The notes: generated by a model not told the origin, from the sequence alone. A stretch of 64,000 bases of DNA from JALHST01 sp963798435 (GCA_963798435.1 CAWCTF010000003.1:1-64000), one strand, 5' to 3'. Positions 15,605-26,985 are shown, counted from the first letter of the stretch. Translations and numbers: made by a program.

Positions 15605-17125
15605 TCAATTCGCGCGACGATCTTGACCTTCTCGCCGACAGCCGGCAGTGGCGCGCCACGGCTTGATGTCGTTCAGGATCCGGAAGAGATCGGCCGGCCG
15701 GTCGACGCCGCGCATGCGCGCCGCCATGCTCTCGACCGTATCGCCCGGCTGCGACCGTGACGATCCGAATGCGCAGCGGCTGCAGCGCCGCGGCTTCCTG
15801 CGGCGTCAGCTGGCGGAAGCTCTGGACCGTCGCGCGTTGGCGGCAGCTTCGAGGCCGGGCGTGTCGCTCTCATTGGCGAAGATGAAGCGATAGGTGGCGC
15901 TGGGCGCCGACGCGGATCACGGCGATGCGGAAGACCCAGCCCTTTGCCTCGGCCCTGGCCGAGGCCGCCTCCAGCCCATTGACCGAGAAGGTCTGGATCG
16001 AGGCGGCATCGAGGCCGTTGACCCAGCCCGAGGCGATATAGGTCGGCGAGCGAGGAGCCGGCCGGCAGGTTCGCGCCGTCGAAGCGCAGCGCCGTGCCGT
16101 CCGGCCCGGTGGCCAGCACCGCGTCCGCTGGTATTGTCGAGCACGAAGCCATCCGGCACGGCAAAGCCGACGCCGAGGCGTCGGATGCAGGAAGGTCTTG
16201 CCGCGCACGAAGCCCTGCGACGGGTCATCGCCATAGACGATGCCGTCAATGCCCTGCCAGATAGCGGTCGCGGTCGACCTCGCCGATGCCGGGCGCGCCG
16301 AACTGGCGCGCGGCGCGGATCGCGAATTCGACGCGCTGCGGCGTCGCCGGATGGCTCGCCAGGAAGTCGGGCCGCTTGTCCTGCACCGTGCCGGCGGACT
16401 TGTAGGCGGCATAGCGGCCCATCAGGTCGAGGAAGCGCGCCGCGGCAAAGGGATCGTAGCCGGCCTTGCCGATGGTGCGCACGCCGATCGCGTCGGCCTC
16501 CAGCTCCTGCTGCTGCGAGAAGGCGGCGAGCGTGCGCTGGCTGGAGGCGAGCGCCAGCTGGCCGGCCTCGCCATCCTGCAGCACGTCGGTGACGACGCGG
16601 CTGACGATGACCGCCGCGCGCGCCTTGTTCTGCCGCTGCATGGCGTGGTTGGCCGTGACATGGCCCATCTCGTGCGAGATCACCGCCGCGACTTCGGAGG
16701 AATCGTTGGCGAGCGCCAGCAGGCCGCGCGTGACATAGAGATAGCCGCCCGGCAGCGCGAAGGCGTTGACCGACGGGCTGTTCAGGATGGTGATGCGATA
16801 GGACTGCGAGGGATCGTCGGAGGCGGCGACGCAGCGCCCGACGATGCGCGCCAGCGTCTTCTCCAGCTTGTCGTCATGATAGACGCCGCCATAGCTCGCG
16901 ACGATGCGCGGATGCTCCTGCGGCGCCGATGCGGGCCTGGCTCGGATCGACCGGCGGCCGGGTCGGAGCGCCGGCAACGGTCTGCGGCGGACCATAGGTC
17001 CCTTCGAGCGACGTCGTGCAGCCGGCGAGGAGCAGCCCCGCCAGCACGTGCCAGCACAGCGCCGCGCCACCGCGGCTTGTCCTTGCGGAGCGCGGATTGC
17101 CGCTCGTAACGCCTTCGCTCATCAT
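15605..17125 (-). CDS. M48 family metalloprotease lipoprotein, frameshifted
   Basis: Predicted periplasmic zinc protease anchored as a lipoprotein: the N-terminus contains LLLAGCTTSLEG with a lipobox cysteine. The zinc motif ISHEMGHVTANHAMQ (HExxH) and the third-ligand region ELEADAIGVRTIGKAGYDP are intact, and ASHPATPQR follows. A C-terminal domain carries VGFAVPDGFVLDN, ALRFDGANLPAG, and a last segment AGDTVESMAARMRG resembling LysM. Indels occur near 16930, 16250, 16195, 16130, 16045, 15900 and 15760. ATG 17125 overlaps the thermonuclease stop, so the two genes form a coupled pair. The stop near 15605 is approximate. Confidence 0.85.
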
Positions 17126-17921
17126 CCACCGTCGTCCAGCAGTTCGAGCTGCTCGGGATGGGTCACCCGAATGCTCGGGCCGCCACGCTGTTCGATCCAG
17201 CCCCGTACCCGTACGCGCCGACCCTTCGAAGTCGCCGACCTTCCAGCCGCCGCGGCAAGCGCCGCCACCGCCTCGCTCGACAGGACCACCGTGAAATCCG
17301 TCGACCAGCGAAGCCCGAAATCCAGATAGACAATAGGACCGCGTTCACCGACGGAAAGCACGCGCCCTTCCACCAGATCATAGCTGTCGCTGCCGATGCG
17401 CAAGGGTCGGGTCGGTCGCCGAGCGGATGACGTAATACGGATCGCGCCAAAGGCCAAGTCCGGATTGCCGCGCTGCACGCTCCGCGTCGATCAGCGCGCC
17501 GACGCATTGCCGGTTGTCGGCGAAGGGATAGACCCGCGCGAGGCCGCGCCGAGCATTTCGCGCTGCAGCCAGACCTCGTCCCCGCCCTCGTCGAGGACGA
17601 AAAGCTGGGCCAGGGCGCGCCCGTAGCGGTCGCGCCGCGGCCCGCCATAGCGCAGCTCCACCGCCTGGCCGAGCGCGAGACGCTCCAGTTCCGCTTTCGC
17701 CGCGTCGGCGAGCGGCCAGGCCGCGAAGCCGGGCGGTCCAGCGGCAGCTTCGGCGCCTGAATACCGGCCAGGCGGACCTCGAGCCCGCTGTCGAGCACGA
17801 CCGTGTCGCCATCGACGACCGAAGCGACCACGCCGCCCTCGCCCGGCAACGAGATCGCAGCTCGCTCCCCGCCCAGCATTCGCTCACCGCGAGTCCTGCG
17901 CCGGCTCGCCACCGCCGACAC
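17122..17921 (-). CDS. Thermonuclease-family (SNase-like) protein, frameshifted
   Basis: Staphylococcal-nuclease-like domain: VASVVDGDTVVLDSGLEVRLAGIQAPKLPLDRP carries the conserved start of the fold and the calcium-site Asp, and a Tyr-Gly-Arg-Ala segment matching the catalytic region follows after frame repair. The C-terminal 110 residues (from about 17450) form an extra beta-rich domain with GRVLSVGERGPIVYLDFG and RVRVRGWIEQRGG, resembling OB-fold modules. Frameshifts lie near 17725, 17630, 17545 and 17405. The start is not settled; 17921 is the upstream limit I can support and 17879 (MLGGERAAIS) is the nearest later ATG. The stop overlaps the M48 start. Confidence 0.75.
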
Positions 17922-18120
17922 CAGCCGAGCGTCACGCGCCAGTCATCATGCCGACGAGCAAGGCCAAGCGCGGTAGCGCGACGGGCGGACCGCCAGGACT
18001 GCGGCAAGGTCGAGGGAAGGCCTCATGGCCGGCAATCGTCGCCAGCTTCGCAGCCGCGAAGGAAAACGGGGTGCACGCGCCGCACGGATCATGCTAGAGG
18101 AGGCGTCGCCGCAAACGGCT

Positions 18121-18197
<77 letters not shown>

Positions 18198-18394
18198 ACG
18201 CAATTACCGAATGCACGCATGCGGCCGGGGTGATCCGCCGCATTGGATCTGGCGGTTCCCGCTCGCAGCCGGAAGGCGGGGCTCGGACGCCATGCGGCTT
18301 GCCTCGCTACAGCGTCAGCCTTTCTCAACGCCCGTCTTTGCCTCCGACACCGCGCCGGACGTGCGACCCCGTGCTACCCGCCCCACGGCTTCGT

Positions 18395-18411
18395 ATGATC
18401 ATATTTGATCG
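18395..18411. promoter_or_regulatory. Candidate operator, left copy of a 17-bp inverted repeat
   Basis: Reads atgatcatatttgatcg. It is the exact reverse complement of 18498-18514. Each copy is itself a partial dyad with GATC half-sites six bases apart, as expected for a dimeric winged-helix regulator. It lies in the 309-base AT-rich gap between tRNA-Arg and the DeoR-like regulator gene; apart from this repeat pair I see no gene there. Confidence 0.6.
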
Positions 18412-18497
18412 ATTTTCTGATTTCACGAGAATTTCTCTCGTTGCACCCGATCATTCGGCCCGATACGGTTCAAACTCCAGACCGGACAGAAGAGAAA

Positions 18498-18514
18498 CGA
18501 TCAAATATGATCAT
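18498..18514. promoter_or_regulatory. Candidate operator overlapping the regulator's start codon
   Basis: Reads cgatcaaatatgatcat, the perfect inverted partner of 18395-18411 with 103 bases centre to centre. It covers the proposed ATG at 18507. Bound repressor here would directly block expression of its own gene, and two sites at this spacing could loop. Autoregulation is inferred from position only. Confidence 0.6.
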
Positions 18515-20240
18515 GGAAGAGCGCGAGGCTTGCATTCTCGCCCTGCTCGACGAGCGGGAGGCGGTGTCGCTGCGCGCCATCCAGAAGGCCTGCCCGGACG
18601 TTTCGCTGGTAACGCTCCGCCGCGATCTTGCCCGGATGGAAAAGAACCGAAAGCTTCGGCGCACCCATGGCGGCGCGGTGCGCCTGGCGCCGGTTGCGAC
18701 CTTCGCCGACACGCCGTCCGAGCCCCGTACCGACTCGTCCGTCGCCGAATTCGACGCGCTGATCCTGCCGCCGGTGAAAGGCGCCTGGGGCCATACGCTG
18801 CGCCAGCAGGCCATCCGCCGCGGCGCGCTGCTCATCGCCGAATCCGCGCCGCAGGTCGGCGGCGTCTATCTCGGACCGCGCAATTTCGATCGCTCCCGTG
18901 AGCTTGGCCGTTTCGCGGCCCAGCAGGCCGCCGAGAAGGGCAAGCGCGCCGAGGTACTGCTCGTCGCGCTCGAAGGGCTGCAGAACACGCGCGAGCGACT
19001 GGAAGGTTTTCGCGAAGGCTTCGGCGAGACGTTCCCCTGCGACGTCGTCTTTCACCGCGTCGACGGTCGCGGCCTGCTGAAGGAGGTGATCCGCCAGGTG
19101 TCGGACGCCTTTGACGCCCATCCCGGCATCAACATCGTTTTCGGCGTCAACGACCACAATCCTCGGCGCGCTGGAAGTCGCCGAGCGCCGGGGCGCCGAC
19201 GTCGACGGCTATTCGGTCGGCGGCGAGGGCGGCGGATTGTTCGACAGGCTGATGGAGGGCGGCGCCCTCAAGGCGGTGCTGGCGCTCTTCCCCGAGGTCG
19301 TCGGGCAGGCGGCGATCGATAGGATCTGCGCCGCCTTCGACGGCCGCGACATCGGGCGCGAGATCATCACGCCAGCGGAGATCCTGACGCGGGAAACGCT
19401 GCCGCGCTTTTATGGACGCGAGGACGGCCAGTGGCGGAATCTCGGCGACGTGCTCATGGCGATGGGCGCGCCCTTTGCCTATTCCGGCGAGGGCGGGGCG
19501 GGACGGTCGATCGCCTTCATGCTGCATTATCCCTCGCATGACTGGTATCGCGGCCTCGCCGCGGCCATGCGCAAGCGGGCGGGCGAACTCGGCGCGACGC
19601 TGGTCAGCCGCAATGCGGAAAACGAGGTGGCCGAGGAAATCCGCGCGATCAAGCGCAAGATCGGCATGGCGGCCGCCGACAGCATCGAGGGCGGCGAGAC
19701 GCTGCTTGTCGATGGCGGCGAATGTTCGCGCCATTTTGCCGAGGCCCTGCGCCAGACCGGAGTGGCGTCGAGCGTCGACACGAATTCGCTGGCGGTACTC
19801 GACATCCTCGCCACCGCGCCCGCCATCCGCGTTTTCCTGACCGGCGGCGAATACCAGCCCGCCAAGCGCATTCTGGTCGGACCGAGCGTCGGTCCGATGC
19901 TCGAGACGATCCGCGTCGATCGGGCCATCGTTTCGCCGGACGGTATCGCCCCGACCTTCGGCCTCTCCTTCGAGGACGAACGCGCGGCGCTGGTCTGCCG
20001 GCGCTTCTGCGCCGCGGCCCGCGAAGTCGCCGTCCTCGCCGATCATGGCGTCGTCGGGCTCGAATCGAGCGTCCAGGCGCTCAGGCCCAACGTCAACCAG
20101 ACCATCTTCACCGATGCGGAACGCTCTCCGCGCATCGTCTCGATCTTTCCGCCGCCGGCATGGGCGTCGTCGTCGTCGACGACGAGGAGGACGCGACGCA
20201 CGCGCTACTGCCGCACGGAAGGGACGCAGCCGCAAACTGA
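18507..20240 (+). CDS. DeoR-type HTH regulator fused to sugar-binding and DeoR sensor domains
   Basis: About 577 residues after repair. Residues 1-60 form a DeoR/GntR-like winged helix (ILALLDEREAVSLRAIQKA, VSLVTLRRDLARMEKN, LRRTHGGAVR). The middle resembles a periplasmic-binding-protein fold as in LacI regulators (LILPPVKGAWGHTLRQQA, INIVFGVNDHTILGALEVAERRG). The C-terminal 200 residues look like the DeoR sugar-phosphate sensor (KIGMAAADSIEGGETLLVDGG, VDTNSLAVLDIL, FLTGGEYQPA, EVAVLADHGVVGLES). One indel near 19160 breaks the binding domain, and one near 20155 the end (expected GMGVVVVDDEEDATHALL). ATG 18507 lies inside a palindromic operator; ATG 18513 is an alternative. It heads the transport operon and is its likely regulator. 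Confidence 0.85.
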
Positions 20241-20274
20241 AACCAAAGAGCTTCATTCAGGGAGGAAACTGAAA

Positions 20275-21493
20275 ATGATAGCCAAGATGCTCTACGACCG
20301 CACTCGTGGCGGTCGGGCTCACCGCCGCAGCGGCGCTGCCACCGCCGACCCGGTCGTGCTCAAATTCTGGGACAACCAGCAGACCGAATCCGGTCTTTCG
20401 AAGTTCCAGCAGGAGGCTGTGAAGCGCTTCGAGACGGAGAACCCCGACATCAAGGTCGAGGTCACCACCATCCCCTATCCGGAATACCAGCAGCGCCTGC
20501 TGACCGCGGTGCAGGCGGGCAATGGCCCGGACGTCTCGACGGTCGACCAGATCTGGAACGCGGCCTTTGCCGAAGCCGGCGCGATCGCCAAGCTCGACGA
20601 TGCCGGCTTCAAGGCCGCATGGAGCTTTCTTCCCGGGCGCCTGGGATTCGGCCAACTACAAGGGCAATCTCTGGGGCGTGCCGTTCAACGTCGATGTCTG
20701 GTTCTTCGTCTTCCCGAACAAGGAGCTGTTCGAAGGCGGCCGGCATCGATCCGGCCTCGGCGATGACATGGGAGGGCCTGAAGGCCGCGGCCCCGAAACT
20801 GACCGACGCCTCGAAGGGCCAGTATGCGATCGGCCTCACCGGCAACAAGAGCGAGTATCCGGTCGTGATGACCGACTCGTTCATCTATCTCGAACGGCGG
20901 CACCGTGCTCGACGACAACGGCAAGTGCGCGCTGACCAGCCCGCAGGCGGTCGAGGCGCTGGAGTTCTACAAGGACATGACCGCCTATGCGCCGGCCGGC
21001 ATTCTGAATGCGGCGAACGAGCAGATGCGCGAACTCTTCCTGAACGGAACGCTCGCCATGGAGCTCTGGCCGGCGCTCGAGCAGCCGACCTGGAGAAGTC
21101 CAAGATCGACTGGGACCTCCTCGCCGGCTTCGCGCCGGAGGGCAAGAAGGCGGTCGGCACGTTCGGCGGCTGGAACCTCGTCGTCTACGAGGGCTCCCGC
21201 ACAAGGATGCGGCATGAAGTTCGTCGAGTTCATGACCCGTGAGGATGTGAATGGCGCGGTGGTCGACCTGATCCCGGCCAACGTCAAGGCGGCGGACAAG
21301 TCTTCCTGCGAGACGCGCCGCAAGGATCCGGAAATCGTGCTCGAGCACTGAAACAACGCCAAGCCGCGTCCGCTCTCGCCGCGCTATCTCGCAGCGTCTC
21401 CGAGATCCAGCAGGACATGGTGCAGAAGATCCTACCGGTACGCGTCCGCGCTGACGCCGCGGCGGCCGCCTGCAGGCGATCGACGGGCTCTAG
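20275..21493 (+). CDS. ABC transporter extracellular solute-binding protein (family 1, sugar)
   Basis: Periplasmic binding protein of a carbohydrate uptake (CUT1-type) ABC system. A strong Shine-Dalgarno, GGGAGGA, stands before ATG 20275. The frame-repaired N-terminus reads as a signal peptide (ALVAVGLTAAAAL) followed by DPVVLKFWDNQQTESG. Family blocks include PEYQQRLLTAVQAGNGPDV, YKGNLWGVPFNVDVW, FGGWNLVVYEGS and REDVNGAV. It ends near DAAAAACAAIDGL at TAG 21491-21493. Indels occur near 20297, 20640, 20745, 20898, 21090, 21200, 21310 and 21390. Two permease genes follow. Confidence 0.92.
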
Positions 21494-21579
21494 TCTCATC
21501 CGGCGGCCGGGGCCCTACCGTCGTCCCGGCCATCCCGCCTTGCTCGCCCACTTCATACCGAACGGACATCGACGGCACG

Positions 21580-22483
21580 ATGACGACGCGCACCGGCGCT
21601 AACAGCGGGAATGTGGATCGCCTACGGCTTCATGCTGCCGGCTGCCATCCTGGTTGCCGTGCTCATGTACTGGCCGATGCTCGACACGTTCCGCGAGAGC
21701 CTCTACGCCAGCTCGTTCATCAATCCGAACCCGAAATTCGTCGGCTTCGAAACCTATGGCAAGATCTTCGCCGACCCGCTGTTCTGGCAGATCCTGCGCA
21801 ATTCCGTGCGTTGGACGTCGGCGTCGTCATCCTCCAGAACCTCGGTCGGGTTCTTCATTGCGCTGCTGCTCAACCAGCAACCTTCCCGGCCAGGGCGTGC
21901 TGCGCTCGCTGATCCTGCTGCCCTGGGTGCTGCCCGGCGTCGTGGCCGCCATCCTGTGGCGCTTCATGTATGACCCGCAGCTCGGCCTCATCAATTCCTT
22001 CCTGCTGCGGCTCGGCATCACCGACCAGTCGATCGCCTGGCTCGCCGAACCCGTCGACGCCATGGGCGCGGTCATCTTCGTCGCCTTCTGGAAGGGCTTT
22101 CCCTTCTCGACCGTGGTCTTTCTCGCCGCGCTGCAGAACGTCGACCAGGAGCAGCTCGAGGCGGCCAAGGTCGACGGCGCGGGACGCGTCCGCCAGCTCG
22201 TCGACGTCGTCATCCCCGCGATCCTGCCGGTGGCGGCGGTGATCAACGTGCTTCTGACCACGATCCTCACCTTCAACTATTTCGACATCATCTACGTGCT
22301 GACACGCGGCGGTCCGCTGAACGCGACCGTCATCTTCCCGACCGCGCATCTACGAGGTCGGCTTCGGCCAGTTCCGGTTCGGCGAGGCCGCCGCCTATGG
22401 CGCATTCTCGGTCGTCGTTCTCATCCTGATCGTCGCGTTCCTCTATGCTGTTCCGTCTGCCGGACGCGCGGCGACGTCAATGA
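21580..22483 (+). CDS. ABC sugar transporter permease, MalF/UgpA type
   Basis: Inner-membrane permease. Hydrophobic spans include WIAYGFMLPAAILVAVLMYWPML near the N-terminus and VLRSLILLPWVLPGVVAAILWRF. The cytoplasmic EAA loop is LEAAKVDGAGRVRQLVDVVIPAILP, which contacts the ATPase. It also shows YFDIIYVLTRGGP. Frameshifts lie near 21610, 21810-21890 and 22350. The repaired C-terminus is LFRLPDARRRQ, and TGA overlaps the next ATG, a typical coupled permease pair. Confidence 0.92.
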
Positions 22484-23309
22484 GCCGCTGCCGCTTCCGT
22501 CCGTCCCGCCGGCTCGCTGTTCGCGCTGCAGTCGCCGTCGCCGTCGCTGGTCCTGCTGCCCTTCTTCTGGATGTTCAGCGTCTCGCTAAGCCGGCGACCG
22601 AGCCGTTCGCCATTCCCGGCCCGGCTGTGGCCGCGCCGCCGACGCTCCAGAACTAATCCCGGCGTTCCGCCCGGAGTTCCGCGCTACTTCCTCAACAGCG
22701 TATCGTCTCCGGCGCGACGGTGCTGATCACCGTGCCGCTGGCGCTGCTCGCCGCCTACAGCCTGACGCGTTCCAGTTCCGGCTGCTTTCGGTGTTCCTCG
22801 GCGCCGTCATCCTCGCCCAGTTCTTCCCGGCGGGCGCGATGATCATCCCGATCTACAAGATCGTGAAGGCGGCCGAGCTGCTCGAACACCTATGCGTCGC
22901 TCATCATCGCCTACATCACGGTGACGCTGCCGGTCGCGATCTGGATGCTGCGCGGCTTCCTGATGCGGCGTGCCGCGGACGCTGGAGGAGGCGGCGGCGA
23001 TCGATGGCGCCAAGCCGATGCGCGCCTTCTTCTCGACATCGTCTGCCGCTGGCCGGCCGGGGATCGTCGCGACCACGGTCTTGGTGCTGATCGTCACCTG
23101 GCAGGAGTTCCTGTTCGCGCTTCCTTCACCTCGACCAAGGAGATGCGAACCTGCCCGTCGGCATGAACGACTATATCGGCCAGTACGGCATCCGCTACGG
23201 CGAGCTGATGGCGAGCTCGGTGATGGTCTCGCTGCCGGTGATCGTCGTCTTCTTCTTCCTGCAACGCCAGTTCGTCGCCGGGCTCACCGCCGGCGCGGTC
23301 AAGGGCTGA
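22480..23309 (+). CDS. ABC sugar transporter permease, MalG/UgpE type
   Basis: Second inner-membrane permease. Readable blocks are KPATEPFAIPG, NSVIVSGATVLITVPLALLAAYSLTRF, VILAQFFPAGAMIIPIYKIV, TLPVAIWMLRGFL, the EAA loop TLEEAAAIDGAKPMRAFF, MNDYIGQYGIRYGELMASSV, and the typical last segment FLQRQFVAGLTAGAVKG. There are many frameshifts (near 22510, 22545, 22640, 22770, 22890, 22975, 23050 and 23125). Start ATG 22480 overlaps the preceding stop. Confidence 0.9.
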
Positions 23310-23315
23310 GCCGCG

Positions 23316-24107
23316 ATGTCCGACCTTGTTCTCCTCGACAAGCCGGAAGCCGGCATCGCCTCCTCACGCTTCAACCGCCCGGAGAAGCTGAACGCGCTGT
23401 CCGCCGCGATGCTCGACGGAGTTCAGCGCGACGCTCGACACGGTCGAGGCCGATGCCGACATCCGGGTCCTGATCCTCGACCGGCGCCGGCGAGAAGGCC
23501 TTCGCCGCCGGTGCCGACATCGCCGGGTATCAAGGGCCGGCGCGAAAAGGCGTTCATGGATTTCCAGTTCGCCGGTCGGCGTCTCAACGATCGGCTCGAG
23601 GCGTTTCCGAAGCCGACGATCGCCGCGGTCAACGGCTACGCGCTCGGCGGCGGCTTCGAGATCGCGCTCGTGCTGTGACCTGATGCGTGGTCGTCGACCA
23701 CGCCCGGCTCGGCCTGCCGGAAGGGCTGCTCGGCCTGTCGCCGGGCGGAGGCGGGACCCAGCGCCTGATCCGCTCGCTCGGCCGCCACGTCACGGCCGAA
23801 CTGCTGCTCGACGGCATGGCGGATGAAGGGCGAGCGCGCCTTCGCGCTCGGTCTCGCCGCGGCGCTCTGCGAGCCGGAGGCGCTGATGGAGACCGCGCTC
23901 GGCAAGGCGCGGGCCATGCTCAAGGTCGGCCCCGCTGGCGCTCGCCGAGATGAAGCGCCTGGTCCGGCATCGGCGCCGACGCGGCGCTGCCGACCGCGCT
24001 GGCGCTCGAGCAGGAAGTGCTGTTCCGCCTCTACTGCTCCGACCGATGGCCAGGAGGGCATCGACGCCTTCCTCGAAAAACGCACTCCCCATTTCAAGGG
24101 TTCATAG
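23316..24107 (+). CDS. Enoyl-CoA hydratase/isomerase family protein, frameshifted
   Basis: Crotonase-fold enzyme acting on acyl-CoA thioesters. RPEKLNALSAAML, the oxyanion-hole segment KAFAAGADIAGIKG, PTIAAVNGYALGGGFEIAL, GLPEGLLGLSPGGGGTQRL and the C-terminal EGIDAFLEKRTPHFKG are all typical. Indels are near 23415, 23485, 23522, 23680, 23815, 23935 and 24040. It sits six bases after the permease gene, so it is co-transcribed with a sugar-type transporter, and the pathway probably passes through a CoA ester (see the CoA-transferase at 28186). The exact reaction is unknown. Confidence 0.88.
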
Positions 24108-24108
24108 C

Positions 24109-24888
24109 ATGAGCTGAGCTTGACGGCCGCGTCGCCATCGTCACGGCGCGGCGATGGGTATCGGCAGGGCGAGCGCCTGGCGCTGGCGCGGGCCGGCGCG
24201 GCGGTGACGATCGCCGACATCGACGACGAGGCCGGCGAGCGGACGGCGCGGCGAGACTCGACGCGGCGCGGCGGCGAGCCGTCTGTTCGTCGCGACCGAC
24301 GTCGCGCTCGTTCGCCGAGGTCGAGGCGACCGTCGAACAGACGGTCGATACATGGGGCCGCATCGACATTCTCGTCAACAATGCCGCCCGCGCCATCGGC
24401 GGCGTCGTCGACGAGATCGACGAGGAGAGCTGGAACGAGGTCATCTCCAACAACCTGACCTCGGTCTGGCGGTTCATGCGCTGCGTCGTCCCGCATATGC
24501 GCGAGCAGGGCAAGCGGCGCGATCGTCAACATGTCAGCTCGGTGCAGTCGCTGCGCGGGTTTCACGGCTGGCCGGCCTATGCGGCGGCCAAGGGCGGCGA
24601 TCAACGCGCTGACCCAGCAGACGGCGGTCGAACTGGCGCCTGCCGGGATCCGGGTCAACGCCGTCGCGCCGGGAACGATCATGACGCCGCTGAACGAGAA
24701 GGTCTTCCGCGAGGCGGCGGACCCGCAGGAGCTGATCGACCGCTGGAATGCCGCCCATCCGATCGGCCGCTTCGGCGAGGCCGACGAGGTCGGCCGAGGC
24801 CGTGCTGTTCCTGGCCAGCGACCGCTCGTCTTTCATCACCGGCGAGATCCTTCGCGTCGATGGCGGCCTGGCGATCAAGGGGGATTGA
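24109..24888 (+). CDS. SDR family oxidoreductase (FabG-like), frameshifted
   Basis: NAD(P)-dependent short-chain dehydrogenase. The Rossmann start GRVAIVTGAAMGIGRASALALARAG is readable across one or two indels near 24150. DILVNNAARAIGG, the catalytic SSVQS and YAAAKGG (Ser and YxxxK), then APAGIRVNAVAPGTI and SSFITGEILRVDGG follow. Indels lie near 24130-24160, 24260, 24310, 24515, 24600 and 24795. It lies between the hydratase and the ATPase gene in the same direction. Substrate unknown; a hydroxyacyl-CoA or polyol is plausible. Confidence 0.88.
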
Positions 24889-24963
24889 CGTGAAGCCGAT
24901 GACGGCGATCGGCCACGCATGCCCTTCGACACTGCCCCTTCCGGGCGGCACTGAGGAAACGGT

Positions 24964-26060
24964 ATGGCGTCGGTCACCCTCAGATCGTCTCCAAGCGCTG
25001 GGGCGCTCGTCGGCGTCGACGACGTCTCGCTGCGAAATCGCCGACGGCGAGTTCATGCGTGCTCCTCGGCCCCTCCGGCTGCGGCAAGACGACGACATGC
25101 GCATGGTCGCGGGGCTCGAGGACCCGAGCGAGGGCGAATCTGATCGGCGATCGGTGGTCAACGACGTGCCGCCGGGCGAGCGCGATCTGGCGATGGTCTT
25201 CCAGAACTACGGGCTCTATCCGCATATGACGGTCGCCGAGAACATCGGCTATCCGCTGAAGGTCGGCGCGCGTGCCGAAGGCGGAACGGGCGCGCGGGTG
25301 CGCGCCGCGGCGGAGCGGGTCGAACTGCGAGGACTACCTGGATCGCAGGCCGGCGCACTCTCGGGCGGCCAGCGCCAGCGCGTCGCGCTCGCCCGTGCCA
25401 TCGTGCGCACGCCGCAGCTCTTCCTCATGGACGAGCCGCTTTCCAACCTCGACGCCAAGCTGCGGGTCTCGATGCGCGCGCAGCTGAAGCACCTGCAGCA
25501 CGAGCTGGCGACCACGACCATCTATGTCACCCACGATCAGGTCGAGGCGATGACGCTCGCCGACCGCGTGGCGGTCATGTCGGCACGGCGGGCTGCAGCA
25601 GGTCGGCCCGCCGCTGGAGATCTACAATCGCCCGGCCAATGTCTTCGTCGCCGGCTTCCTCGGCAATCCGTCGATGAACCTTATCGCCGTCGACCGCCGA
25701 GGACGGGCGGATCGTGCATCCGCGATTCTCGCTGCCGTGCGCCGGGATGCGCCGCGGGCAAGGTCACCCTCGGCGCAGCGGCCCGAGGACATGCGCGATC
25801 TCGACGCCGGATACGGGCGATTTCGACGGCGAGGTCTATACGGCCGAACTGCTCGGCGACACCGCACTGGTCACCGTGCGGCTCGGACCACGACTCGATA
25901 GCGGTCAAAGCCGAGAAGGACTGCCCGGCGCGCATGGGCGATACGTCGGGGTATCCGTTCGACCGGCGAGGCGCTCCACTTTTTCGAGGTGACCGGGACA
26001 CGGCTGGCCGACCGCAGAGATGCGCGGACGCAAGATCCCGCGCCATGGACAGGCCGAGCA
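24964..26060 (+). CDS. ABC sugar transporter ATP-binding protein, MalK/UgpC type
   Basis: ATPase energising the two permeases. It reads MASVTLR, VDDVSLEIADGEF, Walker A LGPSGCGKTTTMRMVAG (with indels), VFQNYGLYPHMTVAENIGYPL, signature LSGGQRQRVALARAIV, Walker B LFLMDEPLSNLDAKLR and the switch HDQVEAMTLADR. A regulatory TOBE/MalK C-terminal domain follows (VAGFLGNPSMNLIAV, RPEDMRDLDAG). There are about ten indels. The stop at 26060 is the first in the presumed frame and overlaps the next gene by a few bases, so it may be wrong. Confidence 0.92.
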
Positions 26061-26985
26061 TGAGGGAATCGGCTGCTGGTCCGAGGCCGTCGGGCGGTCC
26101 GATCCTGCCGCTCATCGCGCGTTGTCGATCTATTTCGACGGGCAGTATTCCGAGCCGCGCATCCATCACCCCGAGGCGTGTCGCGGTCGGCCCGGACGGC
26201 GCGGTCTGGTGCGGCAATGCCGAAGGCGACATCCTGCCGCATCGCCCGCGATGGCGCGATCGAGAAGGTCGCGTCGACCGGTGGCTTCGCGCTCGGCCTG
26301 GCCTTCGACATGGCGGCCAGCTCTATCGTCTGCGACCAGAAGAGCGCCGCGGTCTGGCGGCTGCGACGTCGCCAGTCGCCGAGCCTTGATCGCTTCACGC
26401 CGCCGGGCATCCGCATCCCAACTATCCGGTCGTCGATCCGGCGCGCGAACTGTCTCTACGTCTCCGACAGTTTCGGCGCCGGCGCCGAGGCCCGGGCGTC
26501 TGGCGCTACGACCTCGGCACGGGGAAGGCGCAGCTCTGGTGGGACCGAGCCGATGAACTTCGCCAACGGCATGGCGCTCGGTGACGATGGCCAGGGCCTC
26601 TTCGTCATCGAGACTTTCGACCGCAAGGTGACCCGGATCGCCATCGGTCCGCGACGGGCGGCCGGCCGGGCATCAGCGCGCTATGTCGAGGACCTTCCCG
26701 GCCTGCCCGATGGCATCGCGCTCGACGGCGGGCAGCTCTACATTTCCTGCTACGAGCCGTCGCGCATCCTCGCGTCGACCGGCCGAGGAAGGCCGCACAG
26801 AGATCTACGCCGAGGACGCCGACGGCGCAGCTCCTCTGCCACCCGACCAACATTGCCTTTACGGGCAGCACGCTCTACGCGGCCAATCTCGGTCGCTGGC
26901 ACATCACGCAGGATCGAGACCGACATCGCCGCGGCCTCCGTGGTGGCCGAGATCGAACGCCTTGGCGGAGGCAACTCGCGACATG
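26043..26985 (+). CDS. SMP-30/gluconolactonase family protein, frameshifted
   Basis: Six-bladed propeller lactonase or hydrolase. Readable blocks are HHPEGVAVGPDGAVWCGNAEGDI, GGFALGLAFDM, LYVSDSFG, NFANGMALGDDGQGLFVIETFDRKVTRI, LPGLPDGIALDGGQLYISCYEPSRI and HPTNIAFTGSTLYAANLGRWHI, matching the SGL domain with its metal ligands (Glu near the start, Asn and Asp later). Start ATG 26043 (MDRPSM) is tentative, as is the end, which may overlap the next gene's ATG. Many indels. In a sugar cluster such enzymes usually open the lactone made by a dehydrogenase, which fits the neighbouring SDR. Confidence 0.82.
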
